A DNA stretch of 64,000 nt from Petrolisthes cinctipes (Eukaryota > Arthropoda > Malacostraca > Decapoda > Porcellanidae), in the NCBI GenBank assembly GCA_033782935.1, contig JAWQEG010000621.1, positions 1,380,001-1,444,000 of the forward strand, read 5' to 3'. The position numbers and the translations under genes were made by a program. Below are positions 63,655 to 64,000 of the stretch, in pieces (positions within the stretch are counted from its first letter, which is position 1; each line of letters begins with the position of its first letter). The notes beneath the pieces were generated by a model, which saw only the letters and a program-made list of their open reading frames with translations, did no database searches and was not told where the DNA came from.

Positions 63655-64000
63655 TTACCGGGAGGTAACAGCAGCCATCTTCACTTCAGCCAGTTCAAAC
63701 TGCAGCTGGAAGGCCTTGTTGACATCAGACAACCAACGCAACTTTGTGTCTGTAGATGGGTTCCCAGAGAAGGAGAGCTTGACATAGGCATTTCGTGGGG
63801 CAAAAGCAGGAAGGCTGGACGAGGGCAAGGAGTTGGTATACAAGGAAGAAACACCACGTTGAGGCAGAGAAAGTACGTCATGCACAGCTGAAGCACCCTT
63901 GGCAGTCTTGACAGCCTGAGGCAAACAGTCCACTCCATCGGAATCCTGCAAGGAGTCGGACGAGGCATCAACGGGTCGCTTGGTAGAGGTTGAGGAGGTG
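63655..64000 (-). pseudogene. Second non-LTR family: ORF1 fragment, inverted, continuing past the window
   Basis: On the minus strand it encodes DSDGVDCLPQAVKTAKGASA, VHDVLSLPQRGVSSLYTNSL, LPAFAPRNAYVKLSFSGNPS and AFQLQFELAEVKMAAVTSR. It matches the ORF1 of the element at 51788-53527 (residues about 70-170) with a few changes and no stop within this piece. It breaks at about 63655. The start lies outside the window. Enough similarity remains to suggest a fairly recent copy. Confidence 0.85.

Overview
The window is animal DNA, most likely from a decapod crustacean. Host coding sequence is sparse, introns are huge and packed with transposable elements, AT microsatellites are long, and a SINE relic near the left end resembles SINEs I know from decapod genomes. 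No prokaryotic gene organisation is present.

The only clear host gene lies on the minus strand and spans almost the whole window. Three exons, at 62721-62886, 35064-35302 and 51-235, encode consecutive parts of an ionotropic chemosensory receptor (IR): the first lobe of the ligand-binding domain, the middle of that lobe with a conserved SLKP/RPFSG stretch, then transmembrane segment 1 and the pore region. Splice sites and codon phases agree across both junctions, so the rest of the window is essentially two introns of 34.8 kb and 27.4 kb plus part of a flanking intron. The second membrane segment, lobe 2 and the N-terminal region lie outside.

The 34.8 kb intron (236-35063) holds a THAP-like relic, a SINE relic, an inverted LTR, a possible two-exon gene (3815-4876) and a deep transposon nest. 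The outer shell is an old I/Nimb-type non-LTR retrotransposon (about 5876-31785). It was broken by a TIR DNA element (6587-8004), a 557-bp miniature LTR element whose LTRs look tRNA-like (9531-10087), an internally deleted Gypsy element (11033-12205), a probable solo LTR (12638-13134) and a degraded errantivirus-like Gypsy element with an F-type env (about 13684-30886). That element was itself broken by a 2.26-kb solo LTR (15336-17592), by a full-length Gypsy element of the same LTR family (18461-28477), and by another TIR element (29329-30027). The 18461-28477 element carries an SGNH-hydrolase-like ORF ahead of gag, the most unusual coding content here. Four of these insertions have exact 4-bp target duplications and the TIR elements sit at TA, so the order of events can be read directly.

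The 27.4 kb intron (35303-62720) holds a second I/Nimb copy (37352-50990). It is interrupted by a younger, opposite-strand copy (41066-48652) flanked by a 12-bp target duplication. The younger copy keeps a 1175-codon ORF2 that has lost the catalytic RT block in frame, and its ORF1 contains an exact 1322-bp tandem duplication. Further right are a second non-LTR family (about 51788-57260) with scattered inverted pieces, several palindromic MITEs, a Tc1/mariner transposase fragment and a long AT repeat. No rRNA, functional tRNA, CRISPR or operon was seen.
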